Source: Burkholderia sp. lig30
GTDB taxonomy: Bacteria > Pseudomonadota > Gammaproteobacteria > Burkholderiales > Burkholderiaceae
Direction of reading: 5' to 3'
Assembly: GCF_000687455.2 (NCBI RefSeq)
Contig: NZ_JGVW01000073.1
Coordinates: 1-59,053 of the forward strand
Length of the DNA: 59,053 bases
Below are positions 44,549-55,449 of this stretch, piece after piece (the first letter of the stretch is position 1; each line of letters starts with the position of its first letter). The notes under the pieces are model-generated. The model did no database searches and was not told the origin of the DNA. It was given only the letters and a program-made list of their open reading frames with translations. A program made the position numbers and the translations under genes.

Positions 44549-46561
44549 TCACTCCATCTCGCCCGCATGCCCCGGCGCGCGATTCAGCAGATGCGTGCGG
44601 GTGTCCGCCGCGAGCGATATGTAGCGCTCGTATTGGCGCAGCACGTCGGCGATCACCTCGTCGCCGCGCAGGTACTCGATGTCGTAGCCGAGCCGCCCGT
44701 CCTCGAAGAACGTGATGATCCCGTACACGTGCTCGCGCGGCGTCGCGGCCTCGCGGATCACGAACGCGGGCGCGGCCTTGCGCGTCACGCGCGCGCCGTA
44801 CACGAAGTCGCGCTGCTCGGCGGTCGGTACCGTCAGACGCACCGCGTTCGCGTCGTCGCGCCGCACGTGCGCGTCGACGCCGCTCGCCTGCAGCTCCCGT
44901 GCGACCGTCTGCAGCGCGGGCAGCACGGTTTCGGCGACGAACTGGCGGGCCTGCGCGTCGGTCGTCTGGCGCAGGATGTGCGACAGGCGGAGACGCCAGT
45001 GCTGGCCGGTCCAGAAGTTCGTCGCGGGCGCCATGTCCTGCGAATAATGCGCGCGGTCCGCGACGAGCCCGCGCCAGAGCCCGTAGCACAGCGCGAGCAT
45101 GATCAGCGCGACCGGCAGCGCCGCGATCAGCGTCATCGCCTGCAATGCGCCGAGCCCGCCCGCGACGAGCAGCACCGCCGCCGTGACGCCGAGCAGCGCG
45201 GCCCAGAACAGGCGCTGCCAGACCGGCGAATGCGGCGCGCCGCGTGTCGCGATCGCGTCGATCACGAACGCGCCCGAATCCGCCGACGTGACGAAGAACA
45301 CCGCGATCAGCGCGATCGCCGCGATCGACAGCAGCTGCGAGAACGGCAGGTAATCGAAGAAGCGGAACAGCAGCGCGTCGACGCTGGACGCGGTCTGCGC
45401 GAGCGCGCCGGCCGCGCCGTGCGCGTCGAGCCAGATCGCGCTGTTGCCGAACACGGTCATCCAGACGAGGTTGAACGCGGTCGGCACGAGCAGCACGCCG
45501 ATCACGAACTGGCGGATCGTGCGGCCGCGCGAGATGCGCGCGATGAACATGCCGACGAACGGCGACCACGACACCCACCACGCCCAGTAGAGGATCGTCC
45601 AGCCGCCGAACCAGCCTTCCTCGCGCGGCGGCGCGTACGCATAGGTGCGGAACGACAGGTCGACGAGGCTCGACAGGTACTGGCCGACGTTGTCGCCGAA
45701 CGCGCGCAGCAGGAACGACGTCGGGCCGGTCGCGAACACGAACGCGAGCAGCGCGAACGCGATCAGCAGGTTCAGCTCGGACAGGCGCTTCACGCCCTTG
45801 TCGAGCCCGGACGCGGCGGACAGGCCCGCCATCAGCACGACCAGCGCGACGAGGCCGATCCGGAACAGGTTGCCGCTCGTGTCCCAGCCCGCGACGGTGT
45901 GCAGGCCCGCGCTGATCTGCATCACGCCGTAGCCGAGCGTCGCGGCGATGCCGGCGATCGTGCCGACCAGCGCGAACGCGTCGACCGCATGCCCGATCCA
46001 GCCGTCGATGCGCTCGCGCAGTACCGGGTACAGCCCGGAGCGCAGCGTCAGCGGCAGGTTGTAGCGAAAGCCGAAGTACGCGAGCACGAGGCCCATCACG
46101 CCGTAGATCGCCCACGCGTGAAAGCCCCAGTGGAAGAACGTCATCAGCATCGCCTCGCGCGCGGCCGACGGCGTGCCGGCGTCGGCCACCGGCGGCTTCA
46201 GGAAATGCTGCATCGGCTCGCCGACGCCGAAATACATCAGGCCGATGCCCATGCCGGCCGCGAACAGCATCGCGGTCCATGACAGGAAGCTGAATTCGGG
46301 CTCGGCATCGTCGGGGCCGAGCTTGATGTGGCCGAAGTCGCTCGCGGCGATCAGCACGAGGAACACGAGGAACGCGGTGACGGCGAGCACGTAGAACCAG
46401 TCGAAGTGCGCGATCACCCATTGCTGGCCGGCGGAGAACAGCGCGCCGGCTTCGCCGGGCCGCAGCGCGCAGACGGCGAGCAATGCGCCGATCACCGCGA
46501 GCGACGGCAGCACCACCTGCGGCTTGAACGTCGTGTGTAACGTAGGTCGGGAGTCTGACAT
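44549..46561 (-). CDS. betT: BCCT-family transporter, BetT (choline) type with C-terminal domain
   Basis: A 670-residue transporter with 12 helices, the BCCT signature WWVSWSPFVGMFIARISRGR in helix 8, and a large soluble C-terminal domain (about residues 510-670), the layout of osmoregulated choline carrier BetT. The aromatic substrate-box region MGIGLMYFGVGEPMQHF is present. Substrate is probably choline or betaine; no bet genes are adjacent. The start MSDSRPTLH at 46561 matches family length; a longer frame would add a basic, unlikely N terminus. Confidence 0.87.
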   Translation of the reverse strand: MSDSRPTLHTTFKPQVVLPSLAVIGALLAVCALRPGEAGALFSAGQQWVIAHFDWFYVLAVTAFLVFLVLIAASDFGHIKLGPDDAEPEFSFLSWTAMLFAAGMGIGLMYFGVGEPMQHFLKPPVADAGTPSAAREAMLMTFFHWGFHAWAIYGVMGLVLAYFGFRYNLPLTLRSGLYPVLRERIDGWIGHAVDAFALVGTIAGIAATLGYGVMQISAGLHTVAGWDTSGNLFRIGLVALVVLMAGLSAASGLDKGVKRLSELNLLIAFALLAFVFATGPTSFLLRAFGDNVGQYLSSLVDLSFRTYAYAPPREEGWFGGWTILYWAWWVSWSPFVGMFIARISRGRTIRQFVIGVLLVPTAFNLVWMTVFGNSAIWLDAHGAAGALAQTASSVDALLFRFFDYLPFSQLLSIAAIALIAVFFVTSADSGAFVIDAIATRGAPHSPVWQRLFWAALLGVTAAVLLVAGGLGALQAMTLIAALPVALIMLALCYGLWRGLVADRAHYSQDMAPATNFWTGQHWRLRLSHILRQTTDAQARQFVAETVLPALQTVARELQASGVDAHVRRDDANAVRLTVPTAEQRDFVYGARVTRKAAPAFVIREAATPREHVYGIITFFEDGRLGYDIEYLRGDEVIADVLRQYERYISLAADTRTHLLNRAPGHAGEME

Positions 46562-46904
46562 GTAGGCATCCGGAAGGGGGCTCCGCGAGCCGGAACGCCG
46601 CTCGCCGCGCGTTCGCGCGGCACGCCCTGATGCGGCGGGCTCGGGTCGGAGGACCCGGTGGAAGGACTGCAATGGAGGGCAATGCAGGCAAATCAGCTGC
46701 TAATTGTAAGCTATTTGACAGAATGTCCGGTTAATAGGGGGCAGAGGGGATTGCGGAGGGCGGCTGCGCGACCGCGCGAGCGCACCGGGCGGCGCACCGG
46801 AATCGGCCCGCGGATCGGGAAATCCCGAGGTCGATGAAAATTTATTTTTTTCCTACGATGGGATACGTAAATTTACTTTCATCGACCGAACCGAGTGCCG
46901 CCGC
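46562..46904. other. Divergent regulatory region betT / rpiR
   Basis: About 340 bases without a gene. The right part (46830-46885) is AT-rich and holds a candidate RpiR operator; the left part must hold the betT promoter. No convincing -35/-10 pair could be fixed for betT. Confidence 0.5.
46831..46885. promoter_or_regulatory. Inverted repeat in the rpiR promoter, candidate operator
   Basis: Perfect nine-base arms TCGATGAAA (46831-46839) and TTTCATCGA (46877-46885) flank an A/T-rich core with a further loose AAATTTA symmetry. It ends 20 bases before the rpiR start, where an autoregulatory site is expected. Confidence 0.55.
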
Positions 46905-47849
46905 ATGTCGCTGAACCGTCCGCCCGCCGTGCCTGACGCCGAACCGGCGATCGCCGCGCGCATCGCGCAGGCGATGCCGTCGCTGACGCCGATCCACCGG
47001 CGCATGGGCGAATACGTGCTCGCGAATCCGTTCCGCGCGGCGACGATGCGGATCGACGAGCTGGCGCATGCGGTCGGCGCGTCGATCGCGACGGCGAACC
47101 GCTTCGCGAAGGCGCTCGGCTTCGACGGCTACCCGGCGATGCGCGCGGCGCTCGTGCGCGGCTTCGAGGCGACGATCGCGCCGGTCGAGCGGCTGCGTTC
47201 GGCGCAGGAACAGTCGCCCGGCGAGCGCGGCGGCGCATGGATCGACGCAGTGTTCGACCAGGCGGTCGCGAACCTCGAAGGCACGCGCGCGTGGCTCGAC
47301 CGCGCGAACGTCGAGGCGGTGGTCGACGCGATCGTCGCGGCGCGCCGCGTGCTGATTCTCGGCGCAGGATCGAGCGCGTTTCTTGCCGGGCTGATGGAGC
47401 ACGGCCTGTCGGCGTGTCACGACCTGGTCGAGTCGCTCGCGCTGCCGGGGGGGCCGTCGCATGCGGCGCGGCGGCTCTTCACGGCGGACGCGCGCGACCT
47501 GGTCGTCGCGATCGCGTTTCCGCGCTACGTCGAGGACACGATCGAGCTGGCCCGCCGCGCGGCCGCGCGCGGCGCGCGGGTGCTGGCGCTGACCGACGGC
47601 CCCGATTCGCCGCTCGTGCCGGTCGCGTCGCTGACGCTGTACGTGTGCGCCGAGCGGCGCTTCGCGGCGACGTCGGAAGCCGCCGTGCTCGTGATGATCG
47701 AGGCGCTGATCGACGCGGTCGCGCTGCGTACCCGGCGCTCGGCGAAGGCTGCCGCCGAGATGACCGAATTCGTGCTGCCGTGGCTCACGCAGCCGCAAGC
47801 GGCGCTGCCCGCGGCCGAACCTTCCTGTTCCCGTACGGACCCGTCATGA
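46905..47849 (+). CDS. MurR/RpiR-family transcriptional regulator
   Basis: A 314-residue regulator with an N-terminal RpiR helix-turn-helix (residues about 20-95: RRMGEYVLANPFRAATMRID, then ANRFAKALGFDGYPAMR) and a C-terminal SIS sugar-isomerase-like domain (RRVLILGAGSSAFLAGLMEH, ALTDGPDSPLVPVAS). It shares an operon with isoaspartyl peptidase and a peptide importer, whose stop/start overlap is ATGA, so the sensed ligand is probably a peptide or cell-wall-derived metabolite (inference). Confidence 0.9.
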   Translation: MSLNRPPAVPDAEPAIAARIAQAMPSLTPIHRRMGEYVLANPFRAATMRIDELAHAVGASIATANRFAKALGFDGYPAMRAALVRGFEATIAPVERLRSAQEQSPGERGGAWIDAVFDQAVANLEGTRAWLDRANVEAVVDAIVAARRVLILGAGSSAFLAGLMEHGLSACHDLVESLALPGGPSHAARRLFTADARDLVVAIAFPRYVEDTIELARRAAARGARVLALTDGPDSPLVPVASLTLYVCAERRFAATSEAAVLVMIEALIDAVALRTRRSAKAAAEMTEFVLPWLTQPQAALPAAEPSCSRTDPS

Positions 47850-48838
47850 CTCCATCCCCTATCGTCGCGATTCACGGCGGCGCCGGCACGATCCTGCGCG
47901 AGGCGATGAATACCGAAACGGAAGCGCAGTATCGCGCGGAACTGACGGCGATCCTGCGCGCCGCGCAGTCGGTGCTGGCCGACGGCGGCAGCGCGCTCGA
48001 CGCGGTCAGCGTCGCGGTGCGGCTGCTCGAGGATTGCCCGCTGTTCAACGCCGGGCACGGCGCGGTCTACACCGCCGAAGGCCGGCACGAACTCGACGCG
48101 GCGATCATGGACGGCGCGACGCTCGCCGCCGGCGCCGTGTGCTGCGCGACGCGCGTGCGCAACCCGGTGCTGGCCGCGCGGCGGGTGATGGAAGCGAGCG
48201 AGCACGTGATGTTCGCGGGCGCGGGCGCGGACGCGTTCGCGGCCGCGCACGGGCTGGAGATGGTCGAGCCCGGCTATTTCGACACGCCGTTCCGCCACGC
48301 GCAGTGGGTGAAGGCGCGCGACGCGGCCGGCACGATGCTCGATCACGACGCCGCGACATTCGCGTTCGGCGACGGGGTGCCGCCTGCGCCGGCGCCGCTC
48401 GATCCCGACCGTAAGCACGGCACCGTCGGCGCGGTCGCGCTCGATGGCCGCGGGCACCTCGCGGCGGCGACCTCGACCGGCGGGATCACCAACAAGCAGC
48501 CCGGTCGCGTCGGCGACACGCCGATCATCGGCGCGGGCTGCTATGCGGACGACGCGACGTGCGCGGTGTCGTCGACCGGCACCGGCGAGATGTTCATCCG
48601 GCTCGCGACCGCGCACGACGTCGCCGCGCAGATCGCATACCGTGGCGTGTCGCTCGGCGAAGCCGCGTACGACGTGGTGATGAACAAGCTGCCGCGCATC
48701 GCGGGGCGCGGCGGAATCGTCGCGGTCGACGCGCACGGCAACGTCGCGATGCCGTTCAACACCGAAGGCATGTATCGCGGCTACGCCCGCGTCGGCGAAA
48801 CGCCGGTCACCGCGATCTATCGCGACGACACGGCCTGA
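47846..48838 (+). CDS. iaaA: Isoaspartyl peptidase / L-asparaginase (Ntn hydrolase)
   Basis: A 330-residue plant-type asparaginase precursor. The nucleophile is T193 in KHGTVGAVALDG, exposed by self-cleavage after G192 to give alpha and beta chains. Conserved elements are IHGGAGTI at the N terminus, GHGAVYT, and TSTGGITNKQPGRVGDTPI with the substrate loop. It hydrolyses beta-aspartyl dipeptides that arise from protein ageing. In E. coli the same gene precedes the glutathione importer genes gsiABCD, the arrangement seen here. Confidence 0.93.
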   Translation: MTPSPIVAIHGGAGTILREAMNTETEAQYRAELTAILRAAQSVLADGGSALDAVSVAVRLLEDCPLFNAGHGAVYTAEGRHELDAAIMDGATLAAGAVCCATRVRNPVLAARRVMEASEHVMFAGAGADAFAAAHGLEMVEPGYFDTPFRHAQWVKARDAAGTMLDHDAATFAFGDGVPPAPAPLDPDRKHGTVGAVALDGRGHLAAATSTGGITNKQPGRVGDTPIIGAGCYADDATCAVSSTGTGEMFIRLATAHDVAAQIAYRGVSLGEAAYDVVMNKLPRIAGRGGIVAVDAHGNVAMPFNTEGMYRGYARVGETPVTAIYRDDTA

Positions 48839-48865
48839 TTTCGCCCGCTATCCGGAGACGCCCGC

Positions 48866-50806
48866 ATGACATCGAGCCGAACCCCGTCCGATCTCGCGCT
48901 GCCCGAGCAGCGGGTCGTCGCCGTCGACGATCTGTCCGTGACGTTCCGCCGCGAGGGCGCCGCGTTCGACGCGGTGTGCGGCGTGTCGTTCCACGTCGAG
49001 CGGGGCGAGACGCTCGCGATCGTCGGCGAATCCGGTTCGGGCAAGTCGGTCACGTCGCTCGCGCTGATGCGGCTCGTCGAGCATGGCGGCGGGGCGATCA
49101 CGCGCGGCCGGATCGCGTTCCGGCGGCGCAACGGCACGCTGCTCGATCTCGCGCGGGCGAGCCAGGCGACGATGCGCACGGTGCGCGGCGCGGACATCGC
49201 GATGATCTTCCAGGAGCCGATGACGTCGCTGAACCCGGTCTTCACGGTCGGCGACCAGATCAGCGAGGCGATCGCGCTGCATCAGTCGAAAAGCGCAGCC
49301 GGCGCGCGCGCCGAGGCGCTGCGCCTGCTCGACCTGGTGCGGATTCCCGAGGCCCGCCGCGTGTTCTCGCGCTATCCGCACCAGTTGTCGGGCGGCATGC
49401 GGCAGCGCGTGATGATCGCGATGGCGCTGTCGTGCCGTCCGGCGCTGCTGATCGCCGACGAGCCGACGACCGCGCTCGACGTGACGATCCAGGCGCAGAT
49501 CCTGCAACTGATCCGCGGCCTGCAGGACGAGATGAACATGGGCGTGATCTTCATCACGCACGACATGGGCGTCGTCGCGGAAGTGGCCGATCGCGTGCTC
49601 GTGATGTATCGCGGCGAGAAGGTCGAGGAGGGCGAGTCGGAGCGGATTTTCACGGCACCCGCCCATCGCTATACGCGCGCGCTGCTCGCAGCGGTGCCGC
49701 GTCTCGGCTCGATGCACGGCACCGACGTGCCGGAGAAATTTCCGCTGCTGAAGGTTGAGGCGGCCGCGCCGGGGAACGGCGTGGCGCCGGCGAGCCCGGC
49801 CGGCGCCGAAGCTGCGGGAGAGGCGCCCGCGCCCGCGCCCGTGCCCGCCCAGCCGCGCGTCGATCCGCATGCGCCGCCGATCCTGCGCGTGCGCGACCTC
49901 GTCACTCGGTTCCCGGTGAAAAGCGGCGTGTTCGGCCGCGTGTCGCAATACGTGCATGCGGTCGAGCGGGTCAGCTTCGAGCTGCGCGCGGGCGAGACGC
50001 TCGCGCTCGTCGGCGAATCCGGCTGCGGCAAGTCGACCACCGGGCGCTCGCTGCTGCGGCTCGTCGAATCGCAGGGCGGCTCGATCGAATTCGACGGGCG
50101 CGACATCGGCGCGATGAAGGGCCGCAGCCTGCAGGCGTTGCGCCGCAACATCCAGTTCATTTTCCAGGATCCGTTCGCGTCGCTGAATCCGCGCCTAACG
50201 GTGGGCTTCTCGATCATGGAGCCGCTGCTGGTGCACGGCGTCGCGCGCGGCAAGGCCGCGCAGGAGCGGGTCGACTGGTTGCTGGACAAGGTGGGCCTGC
50301 CCGCCGACGCCGCGCGCCGCTATCCGCACGAATTCTCCGGCGGCCAGCGCCAGCGGATCGCGATCGCGCGCGCGCTCGCGCTGAACCCGAAGGTCGTGAT
50401 CGCCGACGAGTCGGTGTCGGCGCTCGACGTGTCGGTGCAGGCGCAGATCGTCAACCTGATGCTCGACCTGCAACGCGAGCTCGGTGTCGCGTACCTGTTC
50501 ATCTCGCACGACATGGCGGTGGTCGAGCGCATCAGCCACCGCGTCGCGGTGATGTATCTCGGCCAGATCGTCGAGATCGGCCCGCGCCGCGCGGTGTTCG
50601 AAGCGCCGCAGCATGCGTACACGAAAAAGCTGATGAGCGCGGTGCCGGTCGCCGATCCGGCGCGCCGGCACGCGCCGCGCCAGCTCGCGGCGGACGAGAT
50701 TCCGAGCCCGATCCGCGCGCTCGGCGACGAGCCGGTGGTCGTGCCGCTCGTCGCCGTCGGCCCGGATCATTTCGTCGCGACGCATCGCGTCGGCGGCGCG
50801 TATTGA
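48866..50806 (+). CDS. gsiA: Peptide ABC importer, fused double ATPase (GsiA type)
   Basis: A 646-residue protein with two ABC ATPase domains. Domain 1 (about 10-260) has Walker [10 protein letters not shown], signature LSGGMRQRV and Walker [11 protein letters not shown]. Domain 2 (about 330-620) has Walker [10 protein letters not shown], signature FSGGQRQRI and Walker B KVVIADES. An Ala/Pro-rich linker ([12 protein letters not shown]) lies between, with oligopeptide-type C-terminal regions. It energises the GsiCD permease for glutathione or short peptides. In line with the following four genes. Confidence 0.93.
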   Translation: MTSSRTPSDLALPEQRVVAVDDLSVTFRREGAAFDAVCGVSFHVERGETLAIVGESGSGKSVTSLALMRLVEHGGGAITRGRIAFRRRNGTLLDLARASQATMRTVRGADIAMIFQEPMTSLNPVFTVGDQISEAIALHQSKSAAGARAEALRLLDLVRIPEARRVFSRYPHQLSGGMRQRVMIAMALSCRPALLIADEPTTALDVTIQAQILQLIRGLQDEMNMGVIFITHDMGVVAEVADRVLVMYRGEKVEEGESERIFTAPAHRYTRALLAAVPRLGSMHGTDVPEKFPLLKVEAAAPGNGVAPASPAGAEAAGEAPAPAPVPAQPRVDPHAPPILRVRDLVTRFPVKSGVFGRVSQYVHAVERVSFELRAGETLALVGESGCGKSTTGRSLLRLVESQGGSIEFDGRDIGAMKGRSLQALRRNIQFIFQDPFASLNPRLTVGFSIMEPLLVHGVARGKAAQERVDWLLDKVGLPADAARRYPHEFSGGQRQRIAIARALALNPKVVIADESVSALDVSVQAQIVNLMLDLQRELGVAYLFISHDMAVVERISHRVAVMYLGQIVEIGPRRAVFEAPQHAYTKKLMSAVPVADPARRHAPRQLAADEIPSPIRALGDEPVVVPLVAVGPDHFVATHRVGGAY

Positions 50807-50933
50807 CGCGCGAGGGGCGACGATGGACCGCAGTTGCGCGCGCGCCAGGCAGAGACGGTTTTATCCCGAGCGGGTGCAGTCACCCCGTGAATTCCACCAC
50901 GCGTTACCGAACCCTCCACAGGAGCCAGGCAAA

Positions 50934-52490
50934 ATGAGCAAGCCGCATTCGTTCCCGATGTTCCGTCCGCGCGCGCTGGTCGTCGCGGGCGCGTTCGCGC
51001 TGTCGGCCGCGCTGCCCGCGTTCGCGCAGCAGACGGCGATGATCGCAGTCGGCGAGACGTTCACGACGATGGACCCGTACGACGCGAACGACACCGTGTC
51101 GCTGGCCGCGGCGAAGTCGTTCTACGAGGGATTGTTCGGCTTCGACAAGGACATGAAGCTCGTCGACGTGCTCGCCACCGGCTACACGGCATCGCCCGAC
51201 GCGAAGGTCTACACGGTCAGGCTGCGCCAGGGCGTGAAGTTCCAGGACGGCACCGACTTCAACGCGGACGCGGTGAAGCTGGTGTTCGACCGCGTGACCG
51301 ATCCGGCGAACAAGCTCAAGCGCTACAACCTGTTCCGCGTGATCGAGAAAACCGAGGCCGTCGATCCGTACACGGTGAAGTTCACGCTGCGCGAGCCTTT
51401 CTCCGCGTTCGTCAACACGCTCGCGCATCCGTCCGCGGCGATGATCTCGCCGGCGGCGCTCAAGAAGTGGGGCCGCGAGATCGGGCTGCATCCGGTCGGT
51501 ACCGGGCCGTTCGAGTTCGTCGAGTGGAAGCAGACCGACGACATGAAGGTGAAGAAATTCGCCGGCTACTGGAAGAAGGGCTACCCGAAGATCGACATGA
51601 TCGACTGGAAGCCGGTGATCGACAACAACACGCGCGCGGCGCTGATGAAGGCCGGCCAGGCGGATTTCGCGTTCCGGATTCCTTATGAGCAGGTTGCCGA
51701 TCTGCGCGGCAATCCGAAGATCGACGTGGTCGAGCGGCCGTCGATCGTGGTGCGCTACATCTCGCTGAACACGCTGCAGAAGCCGTTCGACAATCCGAAG
51801 GTACGCCAGGCGCTCAACTACGCGATCAACAAGGACGCGCTCGCGAAGGTCGCGTTCTCCGGCTTCGCGGTGCCGTCGCCGGGCGTCGTGCCGCCGGGCG
51901 TCGACTATGCGGTCAAGACCGGCCCGTGGCCGTACGATCCGGCGAAGGCGCGTGCGCTGCTGAAGGAGGCCGGCTATCCGAACGGCTTCGAATCGACGCT
52001 CTGGTCCGGCTACAACAACACGACGTCGCAGAAGGTGATCCAGTTCGTGCAGCAGCAGCTCGCGCAGGTCGGCGTGAAGGTGCAGGTGCAGGCGCTCGAA
52101 TCGGGCGAGCGCGTCGCGAAGGTCGAGAGCGCGCAGGACCCGGCGACCGCGCCGGTGCGGATGTTCTACATCGGCTGGTCGTCGTCGACCGGCGAGGCGA
52201 ACTGGGCGCTGTCGCCGCTGCTCGCGTCGGCGTCGAAGCCGCCGAAGCTGTTCAACACGGCCTACTACCAGAACGGCCTCGTCGACGACGATCTGGAGAA
52301 GGCGCTCGGCACCGTCGACCGCGCGAAGAAGGCCGGGTATTACGCGGCGGCGCAGAAGCAGGTGTGGGCCGACGCGCCGTGGATCTTCCTCGTGCAGGAG
52401 AAGATCGTCTATGCGCGCAGCAAGCGCCTGCAAGGCATGTACGTGATGCCGGATGGCGCGTTCAGCTTCGACGAAATCTCGCTGAAGTAA
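50934..52490 (+). CDS. gsiB: Peptide-binding lipoprotein/periplasmic protein (GsiB type)
   Basis: A 518-residue family 5 solute-binding protein with a signal peptide (cleavage after PAFA, then QQTAM). Typical elements are [34 protein letters not shown] (shown in part) and the C-terminal [15 protein letters not shown]. It captures the substrate of the importer; the family alone does not separate glutathione from other short peptides. AGGAGCC lies upstream of ATG 50934. Confidence 0.92.
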   Translation: MSKPHSFPMFRPRALVVAGAFALSAALPAFAQQTAMIAVGETFTTMDPYDANDTVSLAAAKSFYEGLFGFDKDMKLVDVLATGYTASPDAKVYTVRLRQGVKFQDGTDFNADAVKLVFDRVTDPANKLKRYNLFRVIEKTEAVDPYTVKFTLREPFSAFVNTLAHPSAAMISPAALKKWGREIGLHPVGTGPFEFVEWKQTDDMKVKKFAGYWKKGYPKIDMIDWKPVIDNNTRAALMKAGQADFAFRIPYEQVADLRGNPKIDVVERPSIVVRYISLNTLQKPFDNPKVRQALNYAINKDALAKVAFSGFAVPSPGVVPPGVDYAVKTGPWPYDPAKARALLKEAGYPNGFESTLWSGYNNTTSQKVIQFVQQQLAQVGVKVQVQALESGERVAKVESAQDPATAPVRMFYIGWSSSTGEANWALSPLLASASKPPKLFNTAYYQNGLVDDDLEKALGTVDRAKKAGYYAAAQKQVWADAPWIFLVQEKIVYARSKRLQGMYVMPDGAFSFDEISLK

Positions 52491-52554
52491 GCGCGTTCGC
52501 GCGCCGGCGCAGCGATGCGATCGCGCCGGCGCGCCGCCACGATTCGGTGCCCTC

Positions 52555-53475
52555 ATGCTGAATTTCATCGTCAAACGCCTGTTCGGCCTGCTGCCCACGC
52601 TCGCGCTCGTCGCGCTGCTGGTGTTCCTGTTCGTGCACTTGCTGCCGGGCGACCCGGCGCGGCTCGCGGCGGGGCCGGAGGCCGACGAGGCGACGGTCGC
52701 GCTGGTGCGCGCCGATCTCGGCCTCGACCAGCCGATGCCGACCCAGTTCGCGAACTTCTTCGTGAAGATCGCGCACGGCGACTTCGGCAAGTCGACGCGC
52801 AGCAAGCGGCCCGTCTCCACCGAAATCGGCGAGCGCTTCATGCCGACGCTGCTGCTGACGCTCGTCAGCATGGTGTGGTCGACGCTGTTCGGGATGGCGA
52901 TCGGCATCGCGTCGGCCGTGTGGCGCAACCGCTGGCCGGACCGCATCGGCATGACGCTCGCGGTGTCGGGGATCTCGTTTCCCGCGTTCGCGCTCGGCAT
53001 GCTGCTGATGGAGATCTTCTCCGTGAAGCTCGGCTGGCTGCCGGTCGTGCCCGACGGCTCGTGGCGCAGCTACGTGCTGCCGTCGCTGACGCTCGGCGCG
53101 GCGGTCGCGGCGGTGATGGCGCGCTTCACGCGCGCGTCGTTCGTCGAGGTGCTGAACGAGGATTTCGTGCGGACCGCGCGCGCGAAGGGCGTGCACGAGC
53201 CGACGGTGGTGCTCAAGCATTGCCTGCGCAACGCGATGATTCCGGTCGTCACGATGATGGGGCTGCAGTTCGGCTTCCTGCTCGGCGGCTCGATCGTCGT
53301 CGAGGCGGTGTTCAACTGGCCGGGCCTCGGCCGGCTGCTCGTCGACGCGGTGACGATGCGCGATTACCCGGTGATCCAGGCGATCGTGCTGCTGTTCTCG
53401 CTCGAGTTCGTGCTGATCAACCTGACCGTCGACGTGCTGTACGCGGTCATCAATCCGACCATCCGTTTCAAGTGA
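52555..53475 (+). CDS. gsiC: Peptide ABC importer permease (GsiC/DppB type)
   Basis: A 306-residue permease with six helices. The N-terminal helix and [15 protein letters not shown] segment are typical of DppB/GsiC. The EAA-loop follows in [22 protein letters not shown]. It forms the channel with GsiD. Eight bases separate it from gsiD. Confidence 0.93.
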   Translation: MLNFIVKRLFGLLPTLALVALLVFLFVHLLPGDPARLAAGPEADEATVALVRADLGLDQPMPTQFANFFVKIAHGDFGKSTRSKRPVSTEIGERFMPTLLLTLVSMVWSTLFGMAIGIASAVWRNRWPDRIGMTLAVSGISFPAFALGMLLMEIFSVKLGWLPVVPDGSWRSYVLPSLTLGAAVAAVMARFTRASFVEVLNEDFVRTARAKGVHEPTVVLKHCLRNAMIPVVTMMGLQFGFLLGGSIVVEAVFNWPGLGRLLVDAVTMRDYPVIQAIVLLFSLEFVLINLTVDVLYAVINPTIRFK

Positions 53476-53482
53476 GGCGCGC

Positions 53483-54376
53483 ATGAACACGACCGCCCAA
53501 TCCGCGCCGGCCGCCGTACCGGCCGCGATCCGCACGCCGTGGAGCGAATTCTGGCGCAAGTTCAGGAAGCAGACCGTCGCGCGCGTGGCGGGCGGCTTCG
53601 TGCTGCTGCTCGTCGTGCTGGCGTTCGTCGGCCCGCACATCGTGCCGTTCGACCCGGAAAACTACTTCGACTACGACGCGCTGAACGCCGGGCCGTCCGC
53701 CGCGCACTGGTTCGGCGTCGACGCGCTCGGCCGCGACATCTTCAGCCGGATCGTCGCCGGCACGCGGATCTCGCTCGCGGCCGGCTTCTTCTCGGTCGCG
53801 CTCGGCGCGTTCATCGGCACCTTCTTCGGCTTGCTGGCCGGCTACTACGAAGGCTGGTGGGACCGCATCACGATGCGCGTCGCCGACGTGCTGTTCGCGT
53901 TCCCGGGCATCCTGCTCGCGATCGGCGTGGTCGCGATCCTTGGCAACGGCATGATCAACGTGATCTGCGCGGTGGCGATCTTCAGCATCCCGGCGTTCGC
54001 GCGCCTCGTGCGCGGCAACACGCTGATGCTCAAGCACATGACCTACGTCGAGGCGGCGCGCAGCATCGGCGCGCCCGACCGGACCATCATCATGCGGCAC
54101 ATCCTGCCCGGCACCGTGTCGTCGGTCGTCGTGTACTTCACGATGCGGATCGGCACGTCGATCATCACGGCGGCTAGCCTGTCGTTCCTCGGGCTCGGCG
54201 CGCAGCCGCCGACGCCGGAGTGGGGCGCGATGCTCAACGAGGCGCGCGCCGACATGGTCAGCGCGCCGCACGTCGCGATCTTTCCGAGCCTCGCGATCTT
54301 CCTGACCGTGCTCGCGTTCAACCTGCTCGGCGACGGGCTGCGCGACGCGCTCGACCCGAAACTGGAGCGCCGCTGA
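53483..54376 (+). CDS. gsiD: Peptide ABC importer permease (GsiD/DppC type)
   Basis: A 297-residue permease of the DppC/GsiD class. It has an OppC-N N-terminal domain ([20 protein letters not shown]), the [21 protein letters not shown] segment (shown in part) and the EAA-loop [17 protein letters not shown]. It pairs with GsiC. Its stop and the start of the next gene overlap by one base (TGATG), so the peptidase is translated with the importer. Confidence 0.93.
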   Translation: MNTTAQSAPAAVPAAIRTPWSEFWRKFRKQTVARVAGGFVLLLVVLAFVGPHIVPFDPENYFDYDALNAGPSAAHWFGVDALGRDIFSRIVAGTRISLAAGFFSVALGAFIGTFFGLLAGYYEGWWDRITMRVADVLFAFPGILLAIGVVAILGNGMINVICAVAIFSIPAFARLVRGNTLMLKHMTYVEAARSIGAPDRTIIMRHILPGTVSSVVVYFTMRIGTSIITAASLSFLGLGAQPPTPEWGAMLNEARADMVSAPHVAIFPSLAIFLTVLAFNLLGDGLRDALDPKLERR

Positions 54377-55449
54377 TGCCGCATCAAACGGGACTCGCCG
54401 CCGCGTGGCGCTGCGGCACGCTGCCCGCCGGGCCGCGCGGCACGATCGCCGACGTGCCGGGGGTGACGGTCGGCCACTGCACGCTCGACGACGGGCCGGT
54501 GCAGACCGGCGTGACGGTCGTGAAGCCGCATCCGGGCGACCTGTACCGCAGCAAGGTGCCGGCCGGCGCGGCCGTCGTCAACGGCTTCGGCAAGAGCGCG
54601 GGGCTCGTGCAGGTTGACGAACTGGGCGTGCTCGACACCCCGATCGCATTGACCAACACGTTCGGCGTCGGCGCGGTGGCCAACGCGCAGATCCGCGCGG
54701 CGATCGCCGCGAATCCGCGGATCGGCCGCGACTGGCCGACCGTCAATCCGCTCGTGTTCGAATGCAATGACGGCCATCTGAACGACATCCAGGCGTTCGC
54801 GGTGAACGCCGCGCATTACGACGCCGCGTGGCGCGACGCGTCGCGCGACGTCGCGCGCGGTTCGGTCGGCGCGGGGCGCGGGATGTCGTGCTTCGACCTG
54901 AAAGGCGGGATCGGTTCGGCGTCGCGCATCGCCGTCGCCGCTGGCCGGCCGTACACGGTCGGCGCGCTGGTGCTCGCGAATTTCGGACGGCTGCCGATGC
55001 TCACGCTCGGCGGGGCGCCGGTCGGACGCATCGTCGCGGCCCGCGAAGCCGGGCACGCGGCGCCACCCGAGCAAGGCTCGATCATCATGCTGCTCGCGAC
55101 CGACGCGGCGCTCGACGCGCGGCAGCTCGCCCGGCTCGCGCGCCGCGCGGCGGCCGGGCTGGCGCGCACCGGCTCGGTCTACGGTCACGGCAGCGGCGAC
55201 ATCGCGCTCGCGTTCTCGACCGCGTATACGATCGACCACGATGCCACCTATGTCGCGCTGCCGGCGCTGCTCGCCGATGCGTCGCTCGATCCGCTGTTCC
55301 ACGCGGCGGCCGACAGCGTCGAACAGGCGATCGTCGACGCGCTGCTGCAGGCGGCGACGGTCACCGGGCGCGACGGCCATACACGGCGGGCGTTGCGCGA
55401 CGCCGTGCCCGATCTCGAGCGCCTGGTTGGCGAAGCCCACCTTTTATGA
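54376..55449 (+). CDS. dmpA: DmpA-family aminopeptidase (P1 peptidase)
   Basis: A 357-residue P1-family precursor related to L-aminopeptidase D-Ala-esterase/amidase DmpA and beta-peptidyl aminopeptidases. It self-cleaves before the nucleophilic serine S235 in EQGSIIMLLATDA to give two chains. Other family segments are DVPGVTVGHCTL at the N terminus and GKSAGLVQVDELG. It removes N-terminal residues, including D-amino acids and beta-amino acids, from short peptides, fitting the operon's import role. It overlaps the dppA start (ATGA). Confidence 0.9.
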   Translation: MPHQTGLAAAWRCGTLPAGPRGTIADVPGVTVGHCTLDDGPVQTGVTVVKPHPGDLYRSKVPAGAAVVNGFGKSAGLVQVDELGVLDTPIALTNTFGVGAVANAQIRAAIAANPRIGRDWPTVNPLVFECNDGHLNDIQAFAVNAAHYDAAWRDASRDVARGSVGAGRGMSCFDLKGGIGSASRIAVAAGRPYTVGALVLANFGRLPMLTLGGAPVGRIVAAREAGHAAPPEQGSIIMLLATDAALDARQLARLARRAAAGLARTGSVYGHGSGDIALAFSTAYTIDHDATYVALPALLADASLDPLFHAAADSVEQAIVDALLQAATVTGRDGHTRRALRDAVPDLERLVGEAHLL

